Position numbers and translations under genes: made by a program. A stretch of DNA of 64,000 bases from Sipunculus nudus (lineage: Eukaryota; Annelida; Sipuncula; Golfingiida; Sipunculidae): the NCBI GenBank assembly GCA_026874595.1, contig CM049306.1:26589519-26653518 (forward strand), in the 5' to 3' direction. Shown here in pieces: positions 48,001 to 52,960 of the stretch (positions are counted from its first letter, which is position 1; each line of letters opens with the position of its first letter). The notes under the pieces were generated by a model, which was given only the letters and a program-made list of their open reading frames with translations, was not told the origin of the DNA and ran no database searches.

Positions 48001-50338
48001 TTTACGAACATGGGGTGCGGCCATTAGATGACGTGCGGTGGCAAAACGCGGATCTACAGTACAATCACATCTGTTTAACCAGCGATGATAACAATGTGTT
48101 TCAGCTCATTTTTTACCCCAAAAGAGGACAAGAGGAATGATTGGGGTATCCGCCTCTTCATGATCAGAGACTCATTCAGGATGATGTGTGAGCAATTCAT
48201 TTTCTGACCGACTGTGTCTTAAGGGAAATATTAACCAACCTGCACTATTCTAGTGTACACTCAGGTCTTTCTGAGTAAAAAATATTTCACTGGACACTTT
48301 CTGAGGAAAGCTTTTAAGTTTAATTTTGTTATTTGATGATGGGGAGAAACTGTCTAGATCCCTAAGTTGTTTGGTGTCCAGAGAAATATTGCTAACAAGA
48401 ACAGGAGTTTTTTCAATGTGCGCCTTTGTCTTTCACAGATACCTTAATATAAGAGTAAAAAATGAAACCTATACTTTGTGCAATTTGACACATATCCAAG
48501 CACCCAGCAAAGGAACTGTTCAAATAGTTCCCTAAAGGTGGTAACACTGATTTTTATTATTTATGTCATGACACCAACAACACAGCCTGATGGCATTTGC
48601 GATTGTTCCACTGGCAGAACATCTTTTGCTCTGGATTTGCCTCCAGTTCTGTCATTTTTTCATTTTTGTTGTTCTTTTAGCTCAGCAGACTGGCAAATAT
48701 CCTTAAAAACAAGAAATTAGGTCACTGATTTATAATCTACCGGCTATAGGAACCAAAAAATGATTTGTGCACCCTGAATGTCAGATTGGCACTTATAGGA
48801 TCCAATAGGCCCAGAATCCACTAAAGCAACATAGGAGCTTCTGGAAATATCTGAAAGAACATGATTTGAGCACACAATATAATAGATGTACATGAATTTT
48901 AGATGTTATATAAGAAACTTATATTGGCAGCTAATGTTAACTTACACCAAAACCAAAAAAAAAATAATTTCTTGAAAATAATTTCAAGAATCCCAGACAT
49001 TGAAAACATAGGCAAAGATACCAAACTGAATCCCCAACCTTATTTCCTTGGCTTGTCAGACATGACTCAACTGTTAAGAAGCCTTATATGCAGCCATATT
49101 GAATATCACCATAACCAAGCACGGTATTGTCTTGGAGTTAGTTTCAGGAGATTCTTTGACCCTAGCAACAGATAGATAGCAAAGATACCAAAATCAAACC
49201 CCTACCACTATTCCATGGAGTGTCATACATGTTAAAATGTACAATGGCCATATTGACAGCCATATTAAATATCCCCAGAATAAAAAACAGTATAGTCTTG
49301 AAGATAATTTAAATAGTCTCCTGGGCCCTGAAAAACATAGACGATAACACCAAATTCAACCCCCTACCTTGATTCCTTGGCTTGTCACATGATATTCAAT
49401 GGTACATCAGCCATATAGACTGCCATATTGAATATCACCGTAACCAAATACAGTACTGTCTTGGAAATGATTTCAATAGATTCCTTGACCCTGAAAACAT
49501 AGGCAAAGACACCAAAATCATTCCCCTACCTCAATTACTTTTTGAGTTATGTATGATTTTATGGTTTGGCGGCCATATTGGCAGCCATATTGAATATCAC
49601 CGAAACCAAATACGGTATTGTCTTGGAAATGGTTTCAATAGATTCCTTGACCTGAAAACATAGGCAAAGACACCAAAATCGATCCCCTACCCCAATTACT
49701 TTTCGAGTTATGTGTGATTCAATGGTTTGGTGGCCATCTTGGACGCCATCTTGAATTTCACCCTTTTTGCCCGCGATCCAGGATGTCTACCCAAGTTTTT
49801 TTTACTCCTCTAAAGGTGTCCTACCTGGATCAGAAGTCAAAATTAGGGGACATATGATTGCACACAGGACCCCCCTCAGCCCCCGGACTAGTCCATGAAA
49901 TATCTCCTTGGAAACCTCAAATTAGCTTATTGTAACCTATATCCCCTGACCATTGGGGCATGTGAGTACTCAGAAGAATTAGTCAGCATCTAATGAGTTC
50001 CTGATTAAATCTTAAAAGGTTACTGTAACATATTTTCGAAGGACTAGGGGTAGAAAGCTGATTTTGAGCACTCTGGAAGTCAAGGTTCAAGGTTCCTTAT
50101 AAAATTTTTTTCACCAGACCATTTCATCAATAATTAATGCATGTATCACCTTGATGTCAAGTCAGCTGACTGTCATGGGCCATGGACCACTTGTTTCTAA
50201 TTTAAACACTGTTTTTTACAGTCCTATTTCTTCCTTGGACATGTGGCCATATCTTATGCCTTGGCATTCATCTTTACTTTGGCCTTTGAGTCACCACTAA
50301 TTGGGATAGAGAGGCTGATCTTCAAGCGCAGCAGCTAA
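961..50338 (+). CDS. NRF-6-like acyltransferase-3 membrane protein, ten exons, 5' end outside window
   Basis: Spliced exons give about 440 residues of a multi-pass membrane protein of the nose-resistant-to-fluoxetine (NRF-6) / acyltransferase-3 family. These are predicted O-acyltransferases of internal membranes or the cell surface; the C. elegans founder affects drug and lipid uptake. Numbering from the first codon here, the LHGIRF..VMLGHT signature with conserved His47 lies in the first helix (about 32-53). It is followed by SVDSFFFLSGLL (about 80-91), RYWRLTPSF (about 118-126), CMGWTWYLAVDMQFF (176-190), further hydrophobic helices, and SRLTYMAYLIHP in exon 9. All nine introns are GT-AG and every phase matches. 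The N-terminal extracellular NRF domain must be encoded before position 961. Introns range from 396 bp to 14.9 kb. Family assignment is firm; the substrate is unknown. Confidence 0.95.
1577..1990 (+). mobile_element. Family A element, truncated copy
   Basis: It begins with a shortened form of the family A 5' end (gcgcagctgactataagtca) and jumps straight into the 3' interior of the family (compare 2,615-2,960 and 11,690-12,000). It breaks off in a T run where the next family A copy starts at 1,994. Confidence 0.65.
1994..3288 (+). mobile_element. Family A (Helentron/HINE-like) element, 1.3 kb
   Basis: The 5' end carries the hairpin agatcagctgact..agtcatctgagct followed by a GTCY-rich run. The 3' end is acagctgagtgccgtgaccc..ggtcccttg. 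It lies in the intron between exons 1 and 2, just upstream of exon 2. It is an internally deleted version of the 2.7-kb copies at 9,655 and 60,766. It has no coding capacity. Confidence 0.7.
3363..3456 (+). CDS. NRF-6-like gene, exon 2
   Basis: I chose the acceptor tatatgtag ending at 3362 rather than the nearer ctgcag ending at 3376, because only the former keeps phase with exon 1. It also adds ENILQ before GINATKHW, as this loop usually has. The donor gtatgg follows 3456. The exon encodes SFQAIINAPVSVDSFFFL, the conserved start of the second helix. The unused in-phase-breaking AG at 3375-3376 could be a competing acceptor that would shift the frame. Confidence 0.9.
3701..4149 (+). repeat. 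79-bp tandem array copying an exon acceptor and exon start
   Basis: About six units. The exon-like start tggtctgct occurs at 3725, 3804, 3883, 3952, 4032 and 4111, with spacings of 79, 79, 69, 80 and 79 bp. The last is the genuine exon 3. Four of the five upstream units keep the AG of the acceptor; the one at 3804 reads aaa instead. Each unit also carries tatctgattatctgatgtta upstream of the AG and a decayed version of exon bases up to ggtggcttacttgatgttga. Confidence 0.9.
4111..4209 (+). CDS. NRF-6-like gene, exon 3
   Basis: The acceptor gatgttacag ends at 4110 and the donor gtaaaa follows 4209. The exon encodes the split serine, then GLLVAYLMLKALHNAESPWK and a segment ending FYFHRYWR, the charged loop before helix 3. 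Its first 39 bases and the preceding acceptor are the last unit of a 79-bp tandem array at 3,701-4,149. Upstream copies of this exon start are therefore present in the intron. Confidence 0.95.
4210..4740. other. Intron sequence, nothing recognised
   Basis: Start of the 10.2-kb intron after exon 3. AT-rich, with no repeat family or open frame that I could match elsewhere in the window. Confidence 0.5.
4741..6630 (+). mobile_element. Family A fragments, composite
   Basis: Two family A 5' ends appear, near 4,742 (agctcggctgattgaaagtc) and 5,069 (agctcagctgactatatatc). Both are followed by CTGT/GTCC-rich runs. A diverged 3' end (ttcagctg..acccatgggtcccttgg) occurs near 6,590-6,632. The sequence between 5,340 and 6,590 is AT-rich with no clear gene; it holds an (AT)n run near 6,533-6,550. 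Confidence 0.5.
6631..7200 (+). repeat. Diverged family D-like units
   Basis: Three loosely repeated segments share tttatcatttcccaaagact followed by ggtgg and T-rich 'tctatttttagac'. These are recognisable as eroded relatives of the family D units at 42,350-43,600. No gene seen. Confidence 0.45.
7343..9440 (+). pseudogene. Decayed Ty3/gypsy-type element, left part (gag zinc knuckle, protease, RT)
   Basis: Open pieces in shifting frames resemble a gypsy polyprotein. A CCHC zinc knuckle of spacing CX2CX4HX4C (CNKCRILNHLARMC) lies near 8,129-8,170. A protease-like stretch (VDTWVQGNILPLHIFEQMFP) lies near 8,428-8,500; its catalytic Asp-Thr is followed by Trp-Val instead of the usual Gly-Ala. An RT stretch with RRIPFGLFTAQEIFKARMDH is at 9,211-9,270. 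Stops and frameshifts are frequent. A SINE interrupts it at about 7,741-7,995 and a pogo-like element at 9,441. No LTR was identified. Confidence 0.8.
7741..7995 (-). mobile_element. tRNA-derived SINE
   Basis: Read on the minus strand, the head contains a tRNA-like A box region (cagctgagtggtaaaatg) and a perfect B box (ggttcgatccc). Next comes a conserved central domain (ggtggttttctccgggtact followed by ccgg), then an AT-rich tail. The central domain is of a type I associate with mollusc and other invertebrate SINEs. It interrupts the gag part of the decayed gypsy element. Exact ends are approximate. Confidence 0.8.
9655..12334 (+). mobile_element. Family A element, full-length 2.7-kb copy
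   Basis: The 5' hairpin agctcagctgact..agtcatctgagct is followed by gtccgtcgtccgtccgtctg and then a long AT-rich non-coding body. The 3' end acagctgagcgccatgaccc..cttg pairs with the 5' terminus (agctcagctg versus cagctgagc). It is closely similar along its whole length to 60,766-63,422. It sits in a T run inside the pogo-like element. Confidence 0.8.
12741..12937 (+). repeat. 98-bp GC-rich tandem duplication
   Basis: Two units (12,741-12,836 and 12,839-12,937) share aattaat, gggctattatct and cggtcgcca..ggccagtggt. They stand out by GC content from the surrounding AT-rich DNA. They lie in the right subterminal part of the pogo-like element. Confidence 0.75.
13116..13960 (+). pseudogene. Decayed gypsy element, right part (RT end, RNase H)
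   Basis: This continues the frame broken at 9,440: PFFGVIYDEN, then a segment resembling the RT thumb (IGELQEFLGITTW). A ribonuclease H-like stretch follows at 13,380-13,560 (DPNKDSVIQLDASQKGLGY, then IAFASKSL). Near 13,680-13,760 a degraded 'IQGYDLQIKYHPGKEILLAD' type sequence appears. Several stops and frame changes; no integrase seen. Confidence 0.8.
13961..14455. other. Intron sequence before exon 4
   Basis: No gene or repeat match recognised. It ends in the exon 4 acceptor at 14455. Confidence 0.5.
14456..14618 (+). CDS. NRF-6-like gene, exon 4
   Basis: The acceptor gaattttattttag ends at 14455 and the donor gtcagt follows 14618. The exon encodes 54 codons starting RLTPSFLLLMGTYVALF, then a luminal loop WGNGPLWP..CKTYWWRNMLYIQNFFPSAEM. 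The cysteine and the WWRN..Y..N pattern are typical of the family. It follows a 10.2-kb intron. Confidence 0.95.
14619..14869. other. Start of the 6.8-kb intron
   Basis: A-rich stretch (14,710-14,780) and no recognisable gene. Confidence 0.5.
14870..16470 (+). repeat. Family B-type core repeats
   Basis: Diverged tandem units of about 260-280 bp share 'ctcatatct..ggttca..', 'aaatttggcatgtacatcc' and 'accagacag..gc(g)ccacct'. A segment at 15,600-16,200 (agctaactcaaaaacagcag, then gagctagcatcacc) matches 54,720-55,280. These correspond to the tandem core of family B at 33,131-34,680. Confidence 0.65.
16336..16405. repeat. Clustered TCTAGA palindromes
   Basis: The motif tgtctagaca / gtgtctagacgtctagac is repeated in direct and inverted order four to five times in 70 bp. 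This can form cruciform or hairpin structures. Related clusters occur at 32,765-32,825 and, weaker, at 55,420-55,450, always at the same place in family B. Confidence 0.8.
16471..16958 (+). mobile_element. Family B (Helentron/HINE-like) element, short copy
   Basis: The 5' end is agcaaatctgtgagcttatg followed by gcgtcgtccgtc. The 3' end is cacaggtttgcattaggcct..cttg. The 5' and 3' termini are complementary (gcaaaTctgtg versus cacaggtttgc). The 3' hairpin aggcctgta(g)gcc(t) is degraded here (atgtct). Confidence 0.7.
17215..17362 (+). repeat. Left inverted terminal repeat of DIRS-like element
   Basis: It starts ttgtgagctggttctgtatt and ends tctgtttcctgt. It aligns with the complement of 20,618-20,762 across nearly its whole length with scattered substitutions and small indels. 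Confidence 0.9.
19560..20575 (+). pseudogene. DIRS-type tyrosine recombinase, broken
   Basis: The order of fragments matches a DIRS recombinase. ISPFDPYV-like text lies near 19,580. It is followed by KGVRAWSSCP, LSRNTVFLLALESPGHCSEL and HALV (19,746-19,950), then SSWL near 20,262 and RVKAHDVWAISTSFAHLSGI (20,330-20,389), followed by KKAFWKTLSTFTQF. By family comparison the first catalytic Arg position reads His (GHCSEL) and the second, in HDVW, reads Trp; both could come from CpG decay. The nucleophile Tyr region (QF..L) is shifted out of frame. A 17-base G run at 20,178-20,194 adds another break. Certainly inactive. Confidence 0.75.
20618..20762 (-). repeat. Right inverted terminal repeat of DIRS-like element
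   Basis: It starts acaggaaacagaagtgtgac and ends aaaagctcacaa. It is the reverse complement of the left repeat, including the shared blocks gggagtgaggc, gataatggg and ggcttactct. Confidence 0.9.
20763..21416. other. Intron sequence before exon 5
   Basis: Apparently single-copy intron sequence with no gene recognised on either strand. Confidence 0.5.
21417..21496 (+). CDS. NRF-6-like gene, exon 5
   Basis: The acceptor ttattttcag ends at 21416 and the donor gttagt follows 21496. The exon encodes CMGWTWYLAVDMQFFIFSPL and the end of that helix. The W-WYL--DMQF pattern is one of the most conserved stretches of the family, which fixes the frame. Phase 0 in, phase 2 out. Confidence 0.95.
21893..22045 (+). 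CDS. NRF-6-like gene, exon 6
   Basis: The acceptor cttattttccag ends at 21892 and the donor gtaagt follows 22045. It encodes about 51 residues: one long hydrophobic helix (RLGVLVNSIFLLITISATVA) followed by a polar loop ending near IEHF. This loop is variable in the family. Confidence 0.93.
22705..22822 (+). CDS. NRF-6-like gene, exon 7
   Basis: The acceptor gtttgtctgcag ends at 22704 and the donor gtaggt follows 22822. The exon encodes WFEDVYVKPWCRMSPYLVGI followed by ITGVILHK. The YVKPWCR..PYLVG motif is diagnostic of NRF-6-like proteins. Confidence 0.95.
22823..23753. other. Intron 7-8
   Basis: AT-rich intron sequence; apart from the telomere-like run nothing was recognised. Confidence 0.5.
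22955..22970 (+). repeat. Short telomere-like repeat
   Basis: The sequence ggttagggttagggtt, just over two and a half TTAGGG units, lies in the intron between exons 7 and 8. Too short to infer an ancient telomere. Confidence 0.7.
23754..23940 (+). CDS. NRF-6-like gene, exon 8
   Basis: The acceptor gacattttag ends at 23753 and the donor gtaaga follows 23940. It encodes 62 codons: an alanine-rich helix, the loop YGPVEVVKG, and the conserved helix beginning YNSLHSLGWAVSLAWVVIAC followed by DSGYG. Leaves one base of a glycine codon. Confidence 0.95.
23941..24599. other. Intron 8-9, left part
   Basis: No gene or repeat recognised. A short open frame at 24,183-24,410 has no recognisable motif. 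Confidence 0.5.
24600..24735. repeat. Dispersed ~100-bp repeat, copy 1
   Basis: The segment cagaccaatgagaatgtggt through tgatagatatgttct (about 24,632-24,727) recurs at 39,356-39,451 with about 90 percent identity by eye. Type of element unknown. Confidence 0.75.
24813..25284. mobile_element. Foldback MITE with 10-bp target duplication
   Basis: Arms of about 100 bp at 24,813-24,911 and 25,178-25,284 are inverted copies (gtgtaggacaaaagcc versus ggcttttgcctgtaccctt). Inside they carry a periodic 'aaaagcccccc' motif. The loop is AT-rich with a (TA)n tract. The direct repeat agttcatggg lies immediately outside both ends (24,803-24,812 and 25,285-25,294). Long inverted arms and a 9-10-bp duplication suggest a Mutator-like origin; this is inference. 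Confidence 0.85.
25509..27326 (+). mobile_element. Family A element, 1.8-kb copy
   Basis: The 5' hairpin agctcagctgactgtaagtc..ctgagct is followed by gtccgtccgtccg. The 3' end is ttcagctgagcgccgtgacc..catgggtcccttg, with the perfect palindrome gacccatgggtc. It sits in a T run (ggttttt / ttttaag) inside family B. Confidence 0.85.
28788..32543 (+). pseudogene. LINE ORF2: AP endonuclease, reverse transcriptase, C-terminal zinc knuckle
   Basis: The AP-endonuclease-like domain at the N terminus shows SLNARGL, FLQETHS, GGDFNLTL and the terminal SDHSLI. The reverse transcriptase follows with LKNWRPLSLLNTDYKIVAKT, DQTGFIKNRYIGENI, RGVRQGCPLSPYLF and the catalytic YADD box near 30,876. The C-terminal part carries a CX2CX8HX4C-type knuckle near 32,178-32,231. 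The wording of the RT motifs is closest to the Tx1 branch of L1-like elements in aquatic animals. Three lesions: a frame change in an A run near 30,025, another in a G run near 30,232-30,240, and a TAA at 31,308-31,310. All else reads through, so the copy is young but inactive. Confidence 0.9.
32718..32746 (+). terminator. LINE 3' poly(A) tract
   Basis: The sequence aataaa merges into an uninterrupted run of 26 A at 32,721-32,746, as expected at the 3' end of a target-primed retrotransposon insertion. Confidence 0.85.
33131..34680 (+). repeat. 278-bp tandem array (family B core)
   Basis: About six units. The start cagcgtccatctgttcat recurs at about 33,131, 33,409, 33,687, 33,966, 34,229 and 34,506. 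Each unit has two half-like parts ending in 'ggtggcgccacct', with 'actcatatctcagcagtggt' and 'gattgggccaaaattttgc' in the same places. No coding potential. Confidence 0.9.
34947..35130. other. Intron 8-9, right end
   Basis: Apparently unique sequence leading into the exon 9 acceptor at 35,130. Confidence 0.5.
35131..35273 (+). CDS. NRF-6-like gene, exon 9
   Basis: The acceptor ggtaatttcag ends at 35130 and the donor gtatgt follows 35273. It completes the glycine and encodes FINKFLSWGAFIPLSRLTYM followed by AYLIHPVLMYLYYMGRETLL. The LSRLTYMAYLIHP signature carries the family's conserved late histidine. An upstream AG at 35091-35092 also lies in an open frame, but it breaks phase with exon 8. 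Confidence 0.95.
35274..36233. other. Intron 9-10, left part, with (TA)n microsatellite
   Basis: AT-rich sequence with a (TA)n tract at 36,001-36,045. The segments near 35,420-35,470 and 36,060-36,150 are inverted relatives (cacacctgtccgcttctgca.. and ..gcagaagcaggtgcg). This suggests a foldback element of roughly 0.7 kb centred on 35,790. No gene seen. Confidence 0.5.
36234..36880 (+). mobile_element. Family B 5' fragment
   Basis: It begins agcgaacctgtgagcttatg and continues with the family B 5' body (aaaatggcaggagttagcat, then aagctaaaaacctttaaaat). A ggtggcgccacct palindrome lies at 36,664. It runs into the 157-bp array without a family B 3' end. Confidence 0.7.
36900..38960 (+). repeat. 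157-bp tandem array, about 13 units
   Basis: Each unit contains gaggcctagaatc, a 'gggaggtcctaggcaaatct' segment, 'ccttggaaacctgaaattag', 'gtcatggtgacctatatttt', 'gtgacctacaggcc' and 'gtcagatggggcacaaat'. The spacing of 'ggaggtcct' is about 150-158 bp. Divergence between units is moderate. It shares short blocks with family D units, so the two are related. Confidence 0.9.
39041..39355 (+). mobile_element. Family A 5' fragment with TCTG run
   Basis: A shortened 5' hairpin (agctctgagc) is followed by ccgtctgtctgtctgtctat and the family A body (aaaccgtaagacctaggaat..). It is truncated where the dispersed repeat shared with 24,632 starts. Confidence 0.65.
39356..39451. repeat. Dispersed ~100-bp repeat, copy 2
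   Basis: Near-identical to 24,632-24,727. Followed by a 16-base C run (39,475-39,490) and a (CCA)n stretch. Confidence 0.75.
40285..42022 (+). mobile_element. Family C (Helentron/HINE-like) element with 180-bp core units
   Basis: The 5' end is tatgcccccgccacaaagtg followed by gccgaggcata, a hairpin, and then tccgtccttccgtc. Five tandem units of 180 bp start at about 40,363, 40,543, 40,724, 40,904 and 41,084, each with caatgcctgcagatattggc. The 3' end is gccccaggcggggcc, then the hairpin gtgtcgttccgacac and atcaag, ending in a T run. The 5' and 3' ends are complementary (gcccccgcc / ggcggggc). The empty site is visible at 61,370-61,380. Confidence 0.85.
41274..41650 (+). mobile_element. Family K element inserted in family C
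   Basis: The 5' end is ttttagccctcagctcatac followed by gctgat and ctgtccatctgtctgtttgt, i.e. another GTCY tract. It interrupts the sixth 180-bp unit of family C, which resumes near 41,651. The right end is less certain. It forms the innermost of three nested insertions. Confidence 0.55.
42350..43600 (+). repeat. Family D tandem units, about 340 bp
   Basis: About four units. Each runs from 'tctctatttttgagaccttt', through 'gatgcggtcatctgttaaca', 'gggaggtccatgaaaaatct', 'gttacccatatcctctgagc' and 'gatcaccatgattctttgca', to 'tgcagactggtggcgccacc'. Related units occur at 53,340, 54,480, 60,440 and 63,430. Confidence 0.85.
43601..44135. other. Eroded repeat sequence before the duplicated last exon
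   Basis: Diverged D-like sequence, then two family A-type 3' ends (43,961-43,990 and 44,023-44,053, each with ctgagc..gaccca..ggtc). Then about 80 bp of intron-like sequence leads to a good acceptor at 44,135. The order '3' end, T-rich intron, acceptor' is the same as before the real exon at 50,222. Confidence 0.6.
44136..44423 (+). pseudogene. Decayed or alternative copy of the last NRF-6-like exon
   Basis: The acceptor tactttttacag ends at 44,135. In the same phase 0 as the real last exon it reads SFFYLELVATSYVLPIIII, versus SYFFLGHVAISYALAFIF at 50,222, so about the first 19 codons are homologous. After that a family A 5' end (agctcagctaactgaaagtc at 44,209) replaces the FESP tail. The frame stays open through the repeat to TAG at 44,421-44,423. 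If used, it would give an alternative C terminus of about 95 residues lacking the normal end. The missing helix end argues for a pseudo-exon. Confidence 0.6.
44350..45975 (+). repeat. 162-bp array, direct arm
   Basis: Units of about 162 bp share 'gaatgattttggtgtctttg', 'cctatgttttcagggtcaag', 'gaatctattgaaa', 'caagacaatacagtatttgg' and 'attcaatatggctgccaata'. Copies become more diverged to the right. The left terminus is gaggggagtcctgtgtgcaa. On the minus strand the units read open across each other between 44,387 and 44,854. Confidence 0.9.
45976..48670. other. Unfamiliar segment between inverted arrays
   Basis: It has more balanced base composition than its surroundings and no match to the other repeat families here. 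Two related pieces of about 280 bp lie side by side (about 47,095-47,380 and 47,385-47,640). They share 'gcatatattatgatcagcag' and 'gaagtttaattagc'. A short frame of 73 codons at 47,919-48,140 has no recognisable domain. Near 46,500-46,600 is a small inverted motif (gatccgcgtctta / aatacgcaggtta). I do not recognise a gene. Confidence 0.5.
48671..48949 (+). repeat. Family A start and 157-bp-type fragment
   Basis: It contains ttttagctcagcagactggc followed by sequence like the 157-bp array (aaattaggtcactgat.., accctgaatgtcagattggc). Eroded. Confidence 0.5.
48950..49885 (-). repeat. 162-bp array, inverted arm
   Basis: The same units are present as the reverse complement (e.g. gaaaacataggcaaagacac, attgaatatcaccgtaacca), ending with tgcacacaggacccccctca at about 49,860-49,880. 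It mirrors the left terminus of the direct arm. Confidence 0.9.
50222..50338 (+). CDS. NRF-6-like gene, last coding exon
   Basis: The acceptor gttttttacag ends at 50221. The exon runs in phase 0 for 38 codons to TAA at 50336-50338. It encodes the last helix (SYFFLGHVAISYALAFIFTL), the family's FESP motif, and a short basic tail ending FKRSS. It lies 14.9 kb from exon 9. A decayed copy of this exon sits at 44,136. Confidence 0.95.
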   Translation, partial: SYFFLGHVAISYALAFIFTLAFESPLIGIERLIFKRSS

Positions 50339-52960
50339 TGCAAGTAATTAGAGGGACTGATCTATAAAGGCACCAGCTAACATCATTGGCTGCCTGGATT
50401 TACCATCAGGGACACTAGGTAACATCATTTCTGGATCAATTTTTGCATCAGCAACCACAGGGTTTTTAGCATGGCAGCATCATCCAATGGCTCACTCAGT
50501 GCCCCAAAATCATTAGCAATGTCAGATGCATTCCTCATGCCTCATAATCAGTTTTATATAGGATAATTATACTCACTTTTTTGTGCATTTAAAAAATGAT
50601 TTTTGTTATATGAAATATTCTTACAATATCAGAATCTGAGATTGTACTGTTTGACCAGTGAGAATTACTTATATACTTTTGAACTCTATATTTTGTATGT
50701 ATTGTGAAAGTGTGTGTTCAGGATTAGTGAATTACTGATCACTGTTTGTATTGCATGATACTGGTCTGACATATCAGATCTGTGCATAGAGTTTAGCCAT
50801 AGTTTGTCTTTATACTTCCGATGGTGATAGAAAAAAAATGAGTAAAGGATGACTGCCTGATTCTTTGAGGGCTGAGAAGGAAAGGCTTCACAGTCTTACA
50901 TCTGAGGTGCAGGATAAGATCGGATAAGTTGAAACTTAAAGAAAATCAAGTGACGCAAGGTTGTTAGATGTTAAATACTTTATTTTTTAATTATGCATGC
51001 CATTTTATATATCATGCATACCAAAGTTTGGGTTGCTGTTAAATTTTTTATAAAAAACAGTAGAGGCATTTATATTTGGATGATCTAAAGTAGAAATAAC
51101 AATCTGTACTGTTGCCAATCTCTGTATATAATATCAGAATATTGCCATTGTTATTGTTATATTGATAATGGTATAAAAAAATATCAGGTTCCAACTTTTT
51201 TATTCTCTGAGGGGCACATTAAAATTTATCACAGTGCTTTAATATTATTGATTTTCTTATAATATTAGAATGTTTTTCACCTTATTTATACAACTTTTCT
51301 CCAGAATTCCACTCTTAGGTGGTGATCTTAGACCATTTGCATGAATACATTTATGTAAGTGCTTGGAAAGATATGTATGACAATTTCTACAGCATGATAT
51401 GTATATTCTTTTTAGGATGTTTTTGAAGCTCTCTGACACATTGACTAATTATTTATTGACTCTATGATGGCTCATCAGCAAACCATTTATTAAAAGTTCA
51501 CATGCAAACTAAACTTTGCTGTTACTCAAACTGGTTATTTTAAACAAATATTTTATTTTTATTTTAAGAAAAATGTTATGCTTTTGTCATTAAATGATGA
51601 TTTTCACGGAAGTCCAGAACCCCAAATGAGAGCTCTGTTGTCTGTTAAATCTTCTAAGTGTTAATCAAAGTGTAATTTAATACTGGTTTTATTTACAAAG
51701 TTAAACTAGGCAATAAGAGATTTACAGTTTTTTAATTATATTATTCTTAAATCTCTAAAGATGTAAGGAAATGACTGTAATAGGCTGGAAAACATAAAAG
51801 GATACTGCATTTTTAAAGACATGTCATGTGTGTTTTAATGTTATGTTTTGTTCACTTGTTATGTCTTCCTTTCCATGGGGGGAGACATAGTGTTTGGTTT
51901 GTCGACTGTTGGTGTTGTCTGTGTCATATATTGTGAACGTTATAACTTTTGAATGACTCAACCTTTCTTCATGATATTTTAAATTTGAATTATTTCTACC
52001 AATCGCTCAGTAGAGTTATTCGTGAACCCCATAAGCTTAGAAGTAGTGCATATTTGAAACACTACTTGTTTTAATCAAGTTCCTTGAGGAGTTTGAAAAC
52101 TGGTGACCTTGATCTGGTATATCATTGATATGTTTCAGTATTATTGATATAGTGTTACAATGTTTGTAATTTACCTGTGGAACAGTTAATGGTTATTATC
52201 CTTTAAGTCTGGGATAATTAGTGATATATATTTTTTTGTTTTCCCCACATGTGTTGTTAAATATGAATATTGTAATATAGACTAAATTTTTTACACACAC
52301 ACATATATATATGCCATTAATGATATTTTACTGTCCTTTAGTATTGGGATTTAAATATTCTCTAGCTTTACTAATTGGATTAAGGTACATTGAGCAGGAG
52401 CATACTTGTTGGTTTGTTGCAAAAGTATTTTTAGAGGTCATATATCCAATAATCCCTGACTAAATTAATGTCGATTTATACACATTTTAAATCTACTGCA
52501 GTACATATCATACTCATGTTGCATTTATACCATAACCTTGTAAAGTAAGCGTATATGTTTATCAGTTTTAATTATTACATATATATCACTAATGGTAATG
52601 CAAATGCACCAGGTGCAAACAACGGCAATAGACTAGAGGATAAGTGTGAAATTAATTGTGTTGGCACTGTTTTAGACAGTTCTTTATTATTGACAATGGC
52701 CATTTGCATATTGCTTTAGTTTTGTTTATGTATTTTGTGTTTTTGAAAAAAACATGCTTGGGTATGATTTTATAAAATTCAGGTGTGAAGCATATCAGGT
52801 TTCTCTTTACCTTGGATGTTTACAGCACTGAAAATAATATATATTACTCTGTCTTGTGTTTGTTTTTTTAGGTAAGCATGCTGCAATTCTTATCCAGCAT
52901 ATAGATACAGCTGAAAAATATACATTTTTTATATATATAAATGACTCAGCTCAGCAAGAT
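50339..52960. other. 3' untranslated region and flank of the NRF-6-like gene
   Basis: AT-rich and apparently single copy. I saw no AATAAA downstream on the + strand; ATTAAA occurs at about 51,218, 51,489 and 51,589. The real poly(A) site cannot be chosen from sequence alone. A segment near 51,860-52,100 (tcttcctttccatgggggga..tgttataacttttgaatgac) looks like a worn repeat. No open frame of interest. Confidence 0.55.

Larger units (their letters stand above)
44209..50193 (+). mobile_element. Family A-type composite with internal inverted arrays
   Basis: A family A 5' end (agctcagctaactgaaagtc..ctgagct, then tctgttatctatcaggc) is at 44,209. A family A-type 3' end (gtcagctgactgtcatgggc..catggaccacttg) lies at 50,161-50,193. 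Between them are two oppositely oriented 162-bp arrays and a 2.7-kb unfamiliar segment. Whether this is one element or several is not resolved. Confidence 0.45.

Noticed and set aside
47919-48140. 73-codon frame in the unfamiliar segment
   Set aside because: No recognisable domain, no splice or repeat support; kept only as a note.
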